Source: Gordonia oryzae
Lineage (GTDB): Bacteria; Actinomycetota; Actinomycetes; Mycobacteriales; Mycobacteriaceae
Reading direction: 5' to 3'
DNA: 64,000 nucleotides
Assembly: GCF_003797185.1 (NCBI RefSeq)
Contig: NZ_RKMH01000005.1
Span: 229,521-293,520, forward strand
Shown: positions 47,524-64,000 of the stretch, in pieces
How the letters are laid out: each line of letters opens with the position of its first letter
Position numbering within the stretch: the first letter of the stretch is position 1
Made by a program: the position numbers and the translations under genes
The notes under the pieces: generated by a model
What the model was told of the DNA's origin: nothing
Database searches by the model: none
The model's input: the letters and a program-made list of their open reading frames with translations, nothing else

Positions 47524-49995
47524 GTGCGTGCCCCACAGTCCTGGTACACCGAGGTGTTGCGAGCCGGCGACCCGACCTGGTCGGCGACCGCTGAGGAGAT
47601 CGACGCGGCATTCGTGCGTGTCGGTTTCGAGATCGAGGACATCGACGTCTTCCCGACGATCACCGGCCCCCTGGTCATCGGCCGGGTGGAGACGATCGAG
47701 GAACTGACCGAATTCAAAAAGCCCATCCGCTTCTGCACCGTCGCGGTCGGTGAAGCCGAGCCTCGTGGAATCGTGTGCGGTGCACGCAACTTCGCCGAGG
47801 GTGACCTCATCGTGGCGGCATTGCCCGGTGCCGTGTTGCCGGGTCCGTTCGAGATCGCCTCGCGCAAGACCTATGGGCGCATCTCCGACGGAATGATCTG
47901 CTCGGTCTCCGAATTGGGGATCGGCACCGACCACAGCGGCATCCTCGTACTCGCACCGGATACCGCCGAGCCGGGTGCTGATGCGCGTGCAGTCCTCGGA
48001 CTCGACGACACCGCCATCGACGTCAACGTCACCCCCGACCGTGGCTACGCCTTCTCCGTCCGCGGGCTCGGACGTGAACTCGCAAGCAGTTTTTCGGTGC
48101 CCTTCATCGATCCGGGCCTGCCCGGTGAGGCGCTCGTCGCCGGCGGTGATCCGTGGCCGGTGGCCATCGAACCGGGGTCCGCCGCCACCCGCTACACCGC
48201 GCGCCTGATCACCGGGGTCGATGCGGCCGCCGTCTCGCCGTGGTGGATGCAGAAGCGCCTGATGGTGGCCGGGGTGCGGCCGATCTCGGCGATCGTCGAT
48301 GTCACCAATTACGTGATGCTCGAACTTGGTCAGCCGTTGCACGCGTTCGACGCCGACAAGCTCACCGGAACTGTCACCGTGCGCACCGCGGCGGCGGGGG
48401 AGAAGCTCACCACCCTCGACGGCGTGGTGCGCACACTCGATCCAGAGGACGTCGTGATCGCCGACGACAGTGGTCCGATCGCCCTGGCCGGGTTGATGGG
48501 CGGCGCCGACACCGAGGTCGGGTCGGGGACCACCCGGGTTCTGCTGGAGTCGGCCACCTTCGATCCGGTTCGGGTGTTCCGGACCGGTAAGCGCCACAAG
48601 CTGACCTCGGAGGCCACCAAACGGTTCGAGCGTACCGTCGACCCCGAGATCACCGCGGTCGCCTCGGATCGTGGTTCGACGCTCATCGTGCAACTCGCCG
48701 GCGGTGCGATCGCCTCCCCGCTGTCGGACCTTCGCGTACATGTCGATGCACCGCAGCCGATGTCGATCGCCGCCGACGAACCCGACCGCACCGCCGGGGT
48801 GACCTATGCACCCGGAACCACCGCGGCCCGACTCGCCGAGGTTGGCTGCACAGTCACCGGCACCGACCCGCTCGAGGTGATCCCCCCGTCGTGGCGGCCC
48901 GATCTGCGTCAGCGCGCCGACCTCGTCGAGGAGGTGTTGCGGCTCGAGGGTCTCGAGGACATCCCGGCAGTCCCGCCCACCGCGCCCGCGGGGACCGGTC
49001 TGACCCCCGCCCAGCGCCGGCGCCGCGGCATCGGGCGGACACTCGCGCTCGACGGTTTCGTCGAGGTGCTGCCGTACCCGTTCATGCCGGCCGGCATCTT
49101 CGACCAGTGGGATCTCCCGGCCGACGACGAGCGACGACGCACGGTGAAGGTGCTCAATCCGTTGGAGTCCGATCGGCCGGAACTCAACACGACCCTGTTG
49201 CCCGGTCTGCTGGAAATGGCTGCGCGCAACATCTCTCGTGGTCAGCGTGACCTCTCGTTGTTCACCGTGGGGCAGGTCGTGATCGCCGGAGACAACGTCG
49301 TTCCGGTCGGGGCAGTCGATGTGACCCGGCGCCCGACCGACAAGCAGATCGCCGCACTCGATGCCTCGCTGCCGCACCAGCCGCTGCACGTGGCCGCGGT
49401 CCTGACGGGGCTGCGTGACCCGGCGGGCCCGTGGGGCCAGGGCCGCGCGGCGGATCATCTCGACGCCTTCGAGGCGGCTCGCACGATCGGCCGCGCCGCC
49501 GGCGTGACGGTGGAGTTGTCGGCCGACGATCATCGACCCTGGCATCCCGGCCGCTGCGCTCGAGTGACCGTGAACGGGACGACCGTCGGATACGCAGGTG
49601 AACTACATCCCGCGGTCCTCGAACGCGCCGGGCTCCCCAAACGGCTGTGTGCGGTGGAGATCGACATCGATGCGCTGCCGCTGACAGCGAACCTGCCGGC
49701 GCCGAGTATCAGTGTGTTCCCGGCCGTATTGCAGGATGTCGCGGTGGTGGTCGGCGAGGCGGTGCCCGCAGCCGAGGTCGAGAAGGCGTTGCGCGACGGT
49801 GCCGGGGATCTCCTCGAGGCGATCGAGCTGTTCGACGTCTTCACCGGCGCCCAGGTCGGCGACGGACACAAGTCGCTGACCTTTGCGCTGCGCTTCCGCG
49901 CGGCGGACCGTACGCTCACCGAGGACGAGGCGAGCAACGCCAAACTTGCGGCGGTGGAAACCGCGAGCGAACGACTCGGGGCGCGCTTGCGCTGA
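47524..49995 (+). CDS. pheT: Phenylalanine-tRNA ligase beta subunit
   Basis: The 823-residue beta subunit, which carries editing and tRNA-binding domains. The N-terminal OB-like tRNA-binding domain (about 40-150) has IEELTEFKKPIRFCTVAVGE. The B3/B4 editing region shows PISAIVDVTNYVMLELGQPL and HAFDADKLTG. Next come the B5 region and the class II-like core. The C-terminal anticodon-binding domain ends in HKSLTFALRFRAADRTLTED. The length is normal. GTG at 47524 begins 44 nt after pheS, in the standard two-gene operon. Confidence 0.96.
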   Translation: MRAPQSWYTEVLRAGDPTWSATAEEIDAAFVRVGFEIEDIDVFPTITGPLVIGRVETIEELTEFKKPIRFCTVAVGEAEPRGIVCGARNFAEGDLIVAALPGAVLPGPFEIASRKTYGRISDGMICSVSELGIGTDHSGILVLAPDTAEPGADARAVLGLDDTAIDVNVTPDRGYAFSVRGLGRELASSFSVPFIDPGLPGEALVAGGDPWPVAIEPGSAATRYTARLITGVDAAAVSPWWMQKRLMVAGVRPISAIVDVTNYVMLELGQPLHAFDADKLTGTVTVRTAAAGEKLTTLDGVVRTLDPEDVVIADDSGPIALAGLMGGADTEVGSGTTRVLLESATFDPVRVFRTGKRHKLTSEATKRFERTVDPEITAVASDRGSTLIVQLAGGAIASPLSDLRVHVDAPQPMSIAADEPDRTAGVTYAPGTTAARLAEVGCTVTGTDPLEVIPPSWRPDLRQRADLVEEVLRLEGLEDIPAVPPTAPAGTGLTPAQRRRRGIGRTLALDGFVEVLPYPFMPAGIFDQWDLPADDERRRTVKVLNPLESDRPELNTTLLPGLLEMAARNISRGQRDLSLFTVGQVVIAGDNVVPVGAVDVTRRPTDKQIAALDASLPHQPLHVAAVLTGLRDPAGPWGQGRAADHLDAFEAARTIGRAAGVTVELSADDHRPWHPGRCARVTVNGTTVGYAGELHPAVLERAGLPKRLCAVEIDIDALPLTANLPAPSISVFPAVLQDVAVVVGEAVPAAEVEKALRDGAGDLLEAIELFDVFTGAQVGDGHKSLTFALRFRAADRTLTEDEASNAKLAAVETASERLGARLR

Positions 49996-50031
49996 TCGCG
50001 TGAGGGCCACGTCTGCGCGCGGTCGCGGTGA

Positions 50032-52372
<2,341 letters not shown>

Positions 52373-52376
<4 letters not shown>

Positions 52377-53370
52377 GCCCCGACGCAGTGAATCCCGGGG
52401 CCGAGAATGCCCGGGGCACCGATCGCAGGGACGTCGGCCTCGACAAGGCGCAGGTACTCGCCGAGGCGCTACCGGCGATGCAGGCACTCGCCGGTGCGAC
52501 CGTGGTGGTCAAGTACGGCGGCAACGCCATGGTCGACGACGAGCTCAAGCGTGCGTTCGCCGCGGACATGGTCTTCCTGCGTGCCTGCGGAATGCACCCG
52601 ATCGTCGTGCACGGCGGCGGTCCGCAGATCTCGGCGATGCTGCAGCGGCTGGGGTTGTCGGGGGAGTTTCGCGGCGGGTTCCGCGTCACCACCCCCGAGG
52701 TAATGGACGTCGCCCGGATGGTGTTGTTCGGTCAGGTCGGGCGAGAACTGGTGGGACTCATCAACTCCCACGGTCCGTACGCCGTCGGCCTGACCGGTGA
52801 GGATGCGCACCTGTTTACCGCAACACGCCGGACCGTGATGGTCGACGGCGTGGCCACCGACATCGGACTGGTGGGTGACATCACGTCGGTGAACACCTCT
52901 GCGGTGCTCGATCTCGTTGCGGCCGGACGTATCCCGGTGGTCTCGACGATCGCCCCGGACCGTGACGGCGTCGTGCACAACATCAATGCCGATACCGCCG
53001 CCGGCGCGCTCGCCGAAGCGCTCGGTGCGTCGCGGCTGGTGATGCTGACCGACGTCGAGGGGCTGTACACCGACTGGCCCGATCGGGGGTCGTTGGTGTC
53101 GCGGATCGACGTCGAGCAGGTCGCGACGCTGTTGCCGCGCCTCGATTCCGGCATGGTGCCCAAGATGGAGGCGTGCCTGCGGGCGGTGACCGGCGGAGTC
53201 GACGCGGCGCACGTGATCGACGGCCGTGTGCCGCACGCGGTGCTCGCCGAGCTGCTGACATCGAGTTCGGCGGGCACCACCGTCGTGCCGTACCGAACCG
53301 GCGCCGGTTCGGTCACCGAACCGGCATCCCGAGCTCACCCCGACACTCCTGATCCGAAGGCCACGACCTC

Positions 53371-53374
<4 letters not shown>
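52373..53374 (+). CDS. argB: Acetylglutamate kinase
   Basis: Phosphorylates N-acetylglutamate; usually the arginine-inhibited control step. The 333 residues include the phosphate loop [19 protein letters not shown], the substrate motif [20 protein letters not shown] and [15 protein letters not shown]. The C-terminal half has [20 protein letters not shown] and [19 protein letters not shown]. An N-terminal helix (about 20-40), linked in this family to hexamer formation and arginine inhibition, is present. The polar C-terminal tail of about 30 residues is unusual but small. ATG at 52373 overlaps the argJ stop as ATGA. Confidence 0.96.
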
Positions 53375-56035
<2,661 letters not shown>

Positions 56036-56129
56036 CAACTGCACGTCGCAGGGGACCCGACAACCAGCCCTGATCACCGCGAGTCCGCTTCGGCGGACCC
56101 CGATCACTGTCAGCCAACCGCGCATCCCA

Positions 56130-56147
56130 GAATGGATGTGCACATTC
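56130..56147. promoter_or_regulatory. Possible ARG box before argG
   Basis: GAATG-N8-CATTC, an 18-bp inverted repeat with the half-site pattern of an ARG box and a central ATGTGCACAT palindrome, 23 bp before argG. It would allow separate ArgR control of argGH. Confidence 0.45.
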
Positions 56148-56169
56148 GAAACAGGAGTTCACTGAAGAC

Positions 56170-58807
<2,638 letters not shown>

Positions 58808-58879
58808 TGTGCGGACGCCGTTGTCGGCGCGTCGGGGGCGGGACTGGCCGATAGCGGTCCGTGCGCTGAATGGGGTGGG

Positions 58880-58885
58880 TAGAGT
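58880..58885 (+). promoter_or_regulatory. -10 box for the lipid-enzyme fusion gene
   Basis: TAGAGT, followed by a good GAGGAGGGG ribosome binding site at 58897-58905 and a GTG start at 58912, so this message has a short leader. Confidence 0.4.
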
Positions 58886-58911
58886 GAGGACCCACTGAGG
58901 AGGGGTGTCGA

Positions 58912-61900
58912 GTGGGCGGAATTCCGGATGTGGGCGCGGTGGTCGGCCGTGTGGTCGCAACCGCACAGAACGGACTCGAGGTACTGCGTCTCGGCGGTCT
59001 GGAGACGGGCACGCAGCCTGCGCCCTTCGCGGTCGTGGAGACCGAGAAGATGTTCAAGCTGCGGCGGTACTTCCCCGGCGACGACGCCGATGGCCCGAAC
59101 GTGGTGCTCATCCCGCCGATGATGGTCTCGGCGAACGTCTACGACGTCACCGAAGACAATGGGGCGGTGTCGATCCTGCATCGGCATGGGATTGTGCCGT
59201 GGGTGATCGATTTCGGTTCACCCGACACCGTCGAGGGTGGGCTGGAACGCGATCTGGCCGACCACGTCGTCGCGGCGAGTCGGGCGATCGACCTGATCAT
59301 CGATGCCACCGGAAACGACGTTCACCTCGCCGGGTATTCACAGGGTGGGATGTTCGCGTACCAGACCGCCGCGTACCGACGTAGCAAGGGCATCGCGAGC
59401 CTGATCACCTTCGGCAGCCCCGTCGACGTGCTTGCCGGCTTACCGCTCGGACTGCCGGCCGGGTTGGTGGTACCCGGTGCCGAGATCCTCGCCGATCGCG
59501 TGGTCAGTCACCTGTGGGTACCCGGATGGTTGGCGCGTTTGGGATTCCAGATGCTCGACCCGGTCAAGACCGCGCGCAGCCGACTGGACTTCCTGCGGCA
59601 GCTTCACGACCGCGACGCCCTGCTCCCGCGTGAAGATCAACGGCGCTTCCTCGAATCCGACGGCTGGGTCGCATGGTCCGGCCCGGCGATTGCGGAGTTG
59701 TTGCGACAGTTCGTCGTTCACAACCGCATGGTGTCCGGTGGATTCGTCATCAACGGCGAACTGGTCACTCTCGCCGAGATCACCTGCCCCATTCTCGCTT
59801 TTGTCGGCGAGGCCGACGACATCGGCCAGCCGGCCGCGGTGCGGGGGATCGTTCGCGCCGCCCCCGATGCCGAGGTTTATGAATCACGGGTATCGGTAGG
59901 ACATTTCGGACTTGTCGTGGGCAGTACCTCCGGCGCCCAGACGTGGCCGATCACCGCGGAGTGGATCGGGTGGCAGTCCGGCCTGCGCCCCAAGCCCGAG
60001 GGGCTGGAGACGATGACGGTTCCCGAGCCCGGTAGTGGGTCGGGGGTGAGCGTGGCGTCCCGGATCACTCACGGCCTCGGTGCGGTGGCCGACGCCGGAG
60101 CCGGGGTCTCCCGCGACTTGATTGGCATCGCCTCATCGCTGCAGCGGTCGTCGATTGCCGTCGCTCAGGAGTCGGTACGCACCGTGCCCCGCCTCCTGCG
60201 ACTCGGCCAGATCCAGGCAGGGACCCAGATCTCGCTGGGAAAGCTGATGTCGGAGAACGCCAAACGTGGCGCGCAGAAGGAACTTTTCCTATTCGAGAAC
60301 CGGGTGCTCACCCACGCGCAGGTGAACGTGCGCATCGACAACGTCGTCGCCGGTCTGCTGTCGTGTGGGATTCGTCCGGGTCAGCGCATCGGAGTGCTGA
60401 TGGATACCCGCCCCAGCGCCTTGGTCGTGGTGGCGGCGCTGTCGCGACTGGGCGCGGTTGCGGTGATGCTCTCGCCCGAGGGCGACATCGATGAGATGTT
60501 GCGTCTGTCCGACTGCGGCGTGGTGATCACCGACCCGAAGAACCTGGAGACCGCTGCGTCGCACTGTGATCGAGTGCTCATCCTGGGTGGAGGCAGTGGG
60601 GACACCCGGGTGATCGACAGTGCTGACGGTCACCGCATCGTCGACATGGAACAGATCGACCCCGACGAGGTCGAGATGCCGGTGTGGTACCGCGCTGATC
60701 CCGGGTTGGCGGGCGATCTGGCGTTCATCCTCTTCACCAGGTCACAGGGCAAACTGGCGACCTGGCCTATCACCAACCATCGGTTCGCGATGTCGGCGTT
60801 CGGGGCAGCGTCGGCTGCCGGTCTGACCGATCGGGACACCGTGTACTGCCTTCCGCCGCTGCACCATGCGTCAGGGCTGCTCACTACACTCGGCGCCACC
60901 GTGGTCGGGCGATCCCGTATTGCGCTGTCCAACGGTGTCGATGCCGAGGCCTTTGCCGTGGAGGTTCGCCGCTACGGCATCACTGTCGTCTCCTACACGT
61001 GGACAATGATGCGCGAGATCGTCCGGTCGGAGAATTTCCACATCGCCGAGCACAATCCTATCCGGTTGTTCATCGGTTCAGGGATGCCCGTCGGACTGTG
61101 GGAGGACGTGCAGGCAGCCTTTCCGCGGGCGCGCGTACTCGAGTTCTTCGCGACCGCCGACGGCTCGGCGATTCTGGCCAATGTGGCCGGCGATCAAGCA
61201 GGGTCGATGGGACGTGAACTGCCGGAGACGAACCCGGTTCAGGTGGCCGCCTTTGACATCGAGAATTCACGTCTTGAGGTGGCGCCCAACGGATTCGTTC
61301 GGCGCGCCGATGCGGGGGAGGTCGGGCTCCTGCTGGCGCGCACCCGATATCGGTTCGACATTTCCTCGACCGTGCTGCGAGATGTGTTCAGCCGCAATGA
61401 TCGTTGGGAGGTCTCCGGTCACCTGTTCCGACGCGATTCCGACGGCGATCTGTGGTTCATGGGTTCGGCAGACTCCGCGGTACGCTCGACAGACGGAGTC
61501 CTGTTTCTCCCGCCGATCGAGAGTGCGTTGTCCCGGGTTCCCGGTGTCGACCAGGTCGTCGCCTATAGCGTGGGTGATCCCGGTGCGCAACTGGCCATCG
61601 CGGCACTGACATTGAGACCCTCGATGAGGGAGGAGTCGCTGACCGTAACCAAGTTGCGGGTCGCACTCGGTGAGTTGCCGGCTCCGCAGCGTCCCCATGT
61701 GATCCGGGTGGTCCACGAGATTCCGGTATCGGACTCGTATCGCCCAATGGCGACAGCGTTCGTCCGGGAGGGACTACCACAGCCGGGCCCGAAGGTTTGG
61801 TACCGCGACGGCGAGGGGCGTTACCGCAGGTACACAAGGTCGTCGGCGGCCAAGGTCGCATGGAGCGGCGCGGCAGGGACGGAGGACGCGGGCCAGCCCA

Positions 61901-61917
61901 CCGGCACGATACGCTGA
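58912..61917 (+). CDS. Alpha/beta hydrolase fused to acyl-CoA-synthetase-like domain
   Basis: A 1001-residue two-domain protein equivalent in length and position to M. tuberculosis Rv1683, described as a lipase/acyl-CoA synthase linked to triacylglycerol metabolism. Residues 1 to about 350 are a PhaC-like alpha/beta hydrolase: VVLIPPMMVSANVYD, the nucleophile elbow HLAGYSQGGMFAYQTAAYR, the acid loop FVGEADDIGQPAAV and the histidine in VGHFGLVVGS. Residues about 440-960 are AMP-binding-like (GIRPGQRIGVLMDTRPSALV, YCLPPLHHASGLLTTLGATV). The usual phosphate loop (TSGTTGxPK) reads LFTRSQGKLATWPITNH, so adenylation may be altered or lost. The strong ribosome site fixes GTG 58912. Confidence 0.85.
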   Translation: MGGIPDVGAVVGRVVATAQNGLEVLRLGGLETGTQPAPFAVVETEKMFKLRRYFPGDDADGPNVVLIPPMMVSANVYDVTEDNGAVSILHRHGIVPWVIDFGSPDTVEGGLERDLADHVVAASRAIDLIIDATGNDVHLAGYSQGGMFAYQTAAYRRSKGIASLITFGSPVDVLAGLPLGLPAGLVVPGAEILADRVVSHLWVPGWLARLGFQMLDPVKTARSRLDFLRQLHDRDALLPREDQRRFLESDGWVAWSGPAIAELLRQFVVHNRMVSGGFVINGELVTLAEITCPILAFVGEADDIGQPAAVRGIVRAAPDAEVYESRVSVGHFGLVVGSTSGAQTWPITAEWIGWQSGLRPKPEGLETMTVPEPGSGSGVSVASRITHGLGAVADAGAGVSRDLIGIASSLQRSSIAVAQESVRTVPRLLRLGQIQAGTQISLGKLMSENAKRGAQKELFLFENRVLTHAQVNVRIDNVVAGLLSCGIRPGQRIGVLMDTRPSALVVVAALSRLGAVAVMLSPEGDIDEMLRLSDCGVVITDPKNLETAASHCDRVLILGGGSGDTRVIDSADGHRIVDMEQIDPDEVEMPVWYRADPGLAGDLAFILFTRSQGKLATWPITNHRFAMSAFGAASAAGLTDRDTVYCLPPLHHASGLLTTLGATVVGRSRIALSNGVDAEAFAVEVRRYGITVVSYTWTMMREIVRSENFHIAEHNPIRLFIGSGMPVGLWEDVQAAFPRARVLEFFATADGSAILANVAGDQAGSMGRELPETNPVQVAAFDIENSRLEVAPNGFVRRADAGEVGLLLARTRYRFDISSTVLRDVFSRNDRWEVSGHLFRRDSDGDLWFMGSADSAVRSTDGVLFLPPIESALSRVPGVDQVVAYSVGDPGAQLAIAALTLRPSMREESLTVTKLRVALGELPAPQRPHVIRVVHEIPVSDSYRPMATAFVREGLPQPGPKVWYRDGEGRYRRYTRSSAAKVAWSGAAGTEDAGQPTGTIR

Positions 61918-61975
61918 CGGGCGGGGAGATCGCCGAAACGGTTCGTGTGATCGTCGAACGAAGGGAATCAGCGGA

Positions 61976-62191
61976 ATGTCGTCTCGTGCCGAGGCCATCG
62001 ATCCGATCGTTCGGGAACGACTCGTGTGTCCGCAAGACCATGGCCCGCTGATCGACGCAGGCGACGAGTTGTACAACCCGCGCCTTCACGTGGCCTACGG
62101 TATTGATGCCGACGGAATTCCCGTGATGCTCGCCGATGAGGCGAGAGCCGTCGACGAGGCCGAGCACGCTACATTGACCAGCGCGTCCTGA
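61976..62191 (+). CDS. Trm112-like / UPF0434 small protein
   Basis: A 71-residue protein of the Trm112/UPF0434 type: IDPIVRERLVCPQDHGPLID, then LYNPRLHVAYGIDADGIPVM and LADEARAVDEAEHA. In eukaryotes and archaea Trm112 activates methyltransferases; bacterial forms are mostly uncharacterised. Only one of the usual paired cysteines is present (VCPQDHGP), as often in this short bacterial group. It equals Rv1684 by position. ATG at 61976 has GGGAATC upstream. Confidence 0.8.
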   Translation: MSSRAEAIDPIVRERLVCPQDHGPLIDAGDELYNPRLHVAYGIDADGIPVMLADEARAVDEAEHATLTSAS

Positions 62192-62281
62192 ACCGCCGCC
62201 ATCCTGTGCCTGCCCCTAGGACGCGTTAGGGGCCCGGGGTGGGAAGATCGTCGGGTGAATGCGCAGACGTCGGAGAACGCA

Positions 62282-63556
62282 GTGACCACCAGCGGAATTA
62301 TCGAAGAGCTCGAATGGCGTGGTCTGATCGCGCAGTCGACCGATCTCGATGATCTTCGTGCTGCGTTGAACGCCGGTTCTATCACTGTCTACGCCGGCTT
62401 CGACCCGACCGCGGCGAGTCTGCACGCCGGCCATCTCGTGCCGCTGCTGACGTTGCGGCGCTTCCAGCTCGCCGGCCACCGACCTCTCGTACTCGCCGGT
62501 GGCGCTACCGGACTCATCGGGGACCCGCGCGAGGTGGGGGAGCGTTCCATGAACGCCGCCGACGTCGTCGAAGGGTGGGCGGATCGGATCGGCGGGCAAC
62601 TGAGGCGGTTCGTCACCATCGACGACGCGCCCAACAGCGCGGTTTTGGTGAACAACCTCGACTGGACCGGGCCGATGTCGGTCGTCGACTTCCTCCGGGA
62701 CCTGGGCAAGCACTTCTCGGTGAACGTGATGTTGGCGCGCGAGACCGTCAAACGACGCCTGGAGACCGACGGCATCAGTTACGCGGAGTTCAGCTACATC
62801 CTGTTGCAGTCCAACGACTACCTCCAGCTGCATCGACGGCACGGCTGCTCGCTGCAGATCGGCGGGTCAGATCAGTGGGGCAACATCATCGGCGGTGTCG
62901 ATTTGGTTCGACGGGTCGACGGAGATGCGGTCCACGCGCTGACCGTACCGCTGGTGACCTCATCCGACGGGAAGAAGTTCGGCAAGTCCACCGGTGGCGG
63001 TAGCCTCTGGCTCGATCCGGAGCTGACCAGCCCGTATGCGTGGTACCAGTACTTCGTCAACACCGCCGACGCCGACGTCGTGCGCTACCTGAGGTGGTTC
63101 ACCTTTCTCAATCGTGAGGAAATCGCCGAACTCGAGCGCGCCACGGAGGAGACCCCGCATCTCAGACTCGCGCAGAAGCGACTCGCAGCAGAGATGACCA
63201 CGCTGATCCACGGCGCCGAGCACACCGCCGCCGTTCAGTTGGCCAGTCAGGCCCTGTTCGGGCGCGGGGATCTGGACGATCTCGACGAACAGACGCTGGC
63301 TGCAGCACTCGGCGAGACGACGGTGATCGACTACTCCAGAACGCGGCCGACCATCATCGAGCTGTTGGTCGACACCAAGCTGTGCGACAGCAACAAAGCT
63401 GCACGACGCGCTGTCGCCGAGGGCGGGGCGTACGTGAACAATGCGAAGATCTCCGACGAGGAGTGGCGGCCGGCCGACTCGGATCTGTTGCACGGTCGTT
63501 GGTTGGTGGTTCGGCGTGGCAAGAAGTCGTTCGCGGGCGCACGTATCGTCGCCTGA
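62282..63556 (+). CDS. tyrS: Tyrosine-tRNA ligase
   Basis: Class I synthetase charging tRNA-Tyr. The 424 residues from GTG 62282 equal the recalled length of M. tuberculosis TyrS. The HIGH-like motif is [17 protein letters not shown], tyrosine-binding residues lie in [20 protein letters not shown] and [14 protein letters not shown], and the KMSKS-like loop is [12 protein letters not shown]. The C-terminal S4-like domain ends [26 protein letters not shown] sits 7 nt before GTG 62282; GTG 62255 would add 9 unconserved residues. The rrn promoter region begins within 10 bp of its stop. Confidence 0.95.
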   Translation: MTTSGIIEELEWRGLIAQSTDLDDLRAALNAGSITVYAGFDPTAASLHAGHLVPLLTLRRFQLAGHRPLVLAGGATGLIGDPREVGERSMNAADVVEGWADRIGGQLRRFVTIDDAPNSAVLVNNLDWTGPMSVVDFLRDLGKHFSVNVMLARETVKRRLETDGISYAEFSYILLQSNDYLQLHRRHGCSLQIGGSDQWGNIIGGVDLVRRVDGDAVHALTVPLVTSSDGKKFGKSTGGGSLWLDPELTSPYAWYQYFVNTADADVVRYLRWFTFLNREEIAELERATEETPHLRLAQKRLAAEMTTLIHGAEHTAAVQLASQALFGRGDLDDLDEQTLAAALGETTVIDYSRTRPTIIELLVDTKLCDSNKAARRAVAEGGAYVNNAKISDEEWRPADSDLLHGRWLVVRRGKKSFAGARIVA

Positions 63557-63565
63557 ACTGGGGAT

Positions 63566-63594
63566 TTGACGCGATGTTCCAACGCATGTAACTT
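63566..63594 (+). promoter_or_regulatory. rrn promoter P1
   Basis: TTGACG and TAACTT with exactly 17 bp between, starting 10 bp after the tyrS stop. A near-consensus sigma-A promoter. Confidence 0.7.
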
Positions 63595-63613
63595 TCTCGT
63601 TGCACCGCAGAGA

Positions 63614-63650
63614 GCAACTCCCCCGGGGCCGACAGGAATCGGGGGGTTGC
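63614..63650 (+). terminator. Hairpin between the two rrn promoters
   Basis: GCAACTCCCC pairs with GGGGGGTTGC (10 bp, one G-U) around a loop of about 17 nt. There is no T-run. It may end tyrS transcripts. Confidence 0.45.
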
Positions 63651-63725
63651 GCGATGTCCTCGCTTCTACGGAGTTGAGGGCAGCAGACCGCGGTGAGCCG
63701 GAACTGCGGTGAGGTCAGACAGGAT

Positions 63726-63754
63726 TTGGCCGAAGCGTGAGGTTCTGGTACTCT
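63726..63754 (+). promoter_or_regulatory. rrn promoter P2
   Basis: TTGGCC and TACTCT with exactly 17 bp between. The surrounding GGTACTCTGG resembles mycobacterial rRNA promoters. Confidence 0.65.
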
Positions 63755-64000
63755 GGACGAGTTGCCCGCGATTGGGTGGCGAATCCCGAACGACAACTCA
63801 CTGAAGTTCGCCTCTTGTGTGGGGTGGTGTTGGTGGGTGTGTGTTCTTTGAGAACTCGATAGTGTATTGGTGGATTGTTTGGTGCCATTTTTTTGTGGCA
63901 TTGGAGTTTGTGCATTGCGCTCTTTTTGTGGGGTGTGGTGTGCAGTTTTTTGTGCCAGTTTTTTGGTTTGTTTTTGTCAGGTTTGCTTTCCTGGTTTGTG
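63755..64000 (+). other. rRNA operon leader (16S gene beyond the window)
   Basis: AT- and T-rich leader downstream of P2 that runs to the right edge. Its GTGTTCTTTGAGAACTC and following AGTGTATTGGTGGATTG resemble mycobacterial rRNA leaders. No protein frame is credible here. The 16S rRNA gene should start shortly after the window. Confidence 0.65.
63842..63857 (+). promoter_or_regulatory. boxA-like antitermination element
   Basis: TGTTCTTTGAGAACTC matches the boxA-type motif of actinobacterial rRNA leaders, where Nus factors bind the RNA to prevent early termination. Confidence 0.6.

Overview
The window is a high-GC actinobacterial chromosome segment from the Mycobacteriales (Corynebacteriales), most like Gordonia or a close relative. 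This rests on gene content and order recalled from related genomes, not on a search. The backbone follows the Mycobacterium tuberculosis order pdtaR, polA, rpsA, coaE, DUF402 gene, uvrB, usp, metallo-hydrolase, uvrA, infC-rpmI-rplT, tsnR-like, pheS-pheT, argCJBDFRGH, Rv1683-like, Rv1684-like, tyrS. Accessory genes are inserted between these blocks, and the window ends in an rRNA operon leader.

Layout. 1-6.1 kb: a decayed membrane-protein gene, a DUF2461 gene, a gene-poor stretch, then an agmatine deiminase/amidase pair divergent from a TetR gene, with two matched operators between them. 6.4-12.8 kb: tRNA-Leu(CAA), the ANTAR regulator pdtaR and a complete branched-chain amino-acid ABC operon livKHMGF. 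12.8-16.4 kb: a GNAT pseudogene, polA and a SPOR-like anchored protein. 16.4-21.5 kb: an APC permease / YtcJ-like amidohydrolase / TetR operon, divergent from a dehydrogenase gene broken by three +1 frameshifts. 21.6-24.3 kb: a glutamate/glutamine-type ABC transporter. 24.4-33 kb: methyltransferase, LigT-like protein, rpsA, coaE, a phosphatase-like pseudogene, DUF402, uvrB and usp. 33-37.5 kb: a HelD-type helicase with a small coupled gene, DoxX and a metallo-hydrolase. 37.7-43.7 kb: uvrA, a 21-bp tandem repeat, two small overlapping genes, a nitrilase-family gene, LysE, a truncated Lrp and DUF1844. 43.7-50 kb: infC with an AUC start and a terminator in its leader, rpmI, rplT, an rRNA methyltransferase and pheST. 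50-58.8 kb: the whole arginine operon with ArgR-box-like operators. 58.9-64 kb: a hydrolase/acyl-CoA-synthetase-like fusion, a Trm112-like protein, tyrS and the rrn promoter/leader region.

Working together: the arg genes make arginine from glutamate through acetylated intermediates under their own ArgR. The liv and glu transporters import amino acids. uvrA, uvrB and polA act in excision repair. The infC, ribosomal protein, pheST, tyrS, tRNA and rrn genes serve translation. Many genes appear leaderless, with a TANNNT-like -10 box 6-8 nt before the start codon, as is common in this order. No phage, CRISPR array, insertion sequence or clearly new defence system was seen. The most unusual items are the paired TetR operators, the agmatine deiminase/amidase pair, the leucine tRNA with a short variable loop, the infC leader, the HelD partner gene and the degenerate adenylation motif in the fused lipid enzyme.
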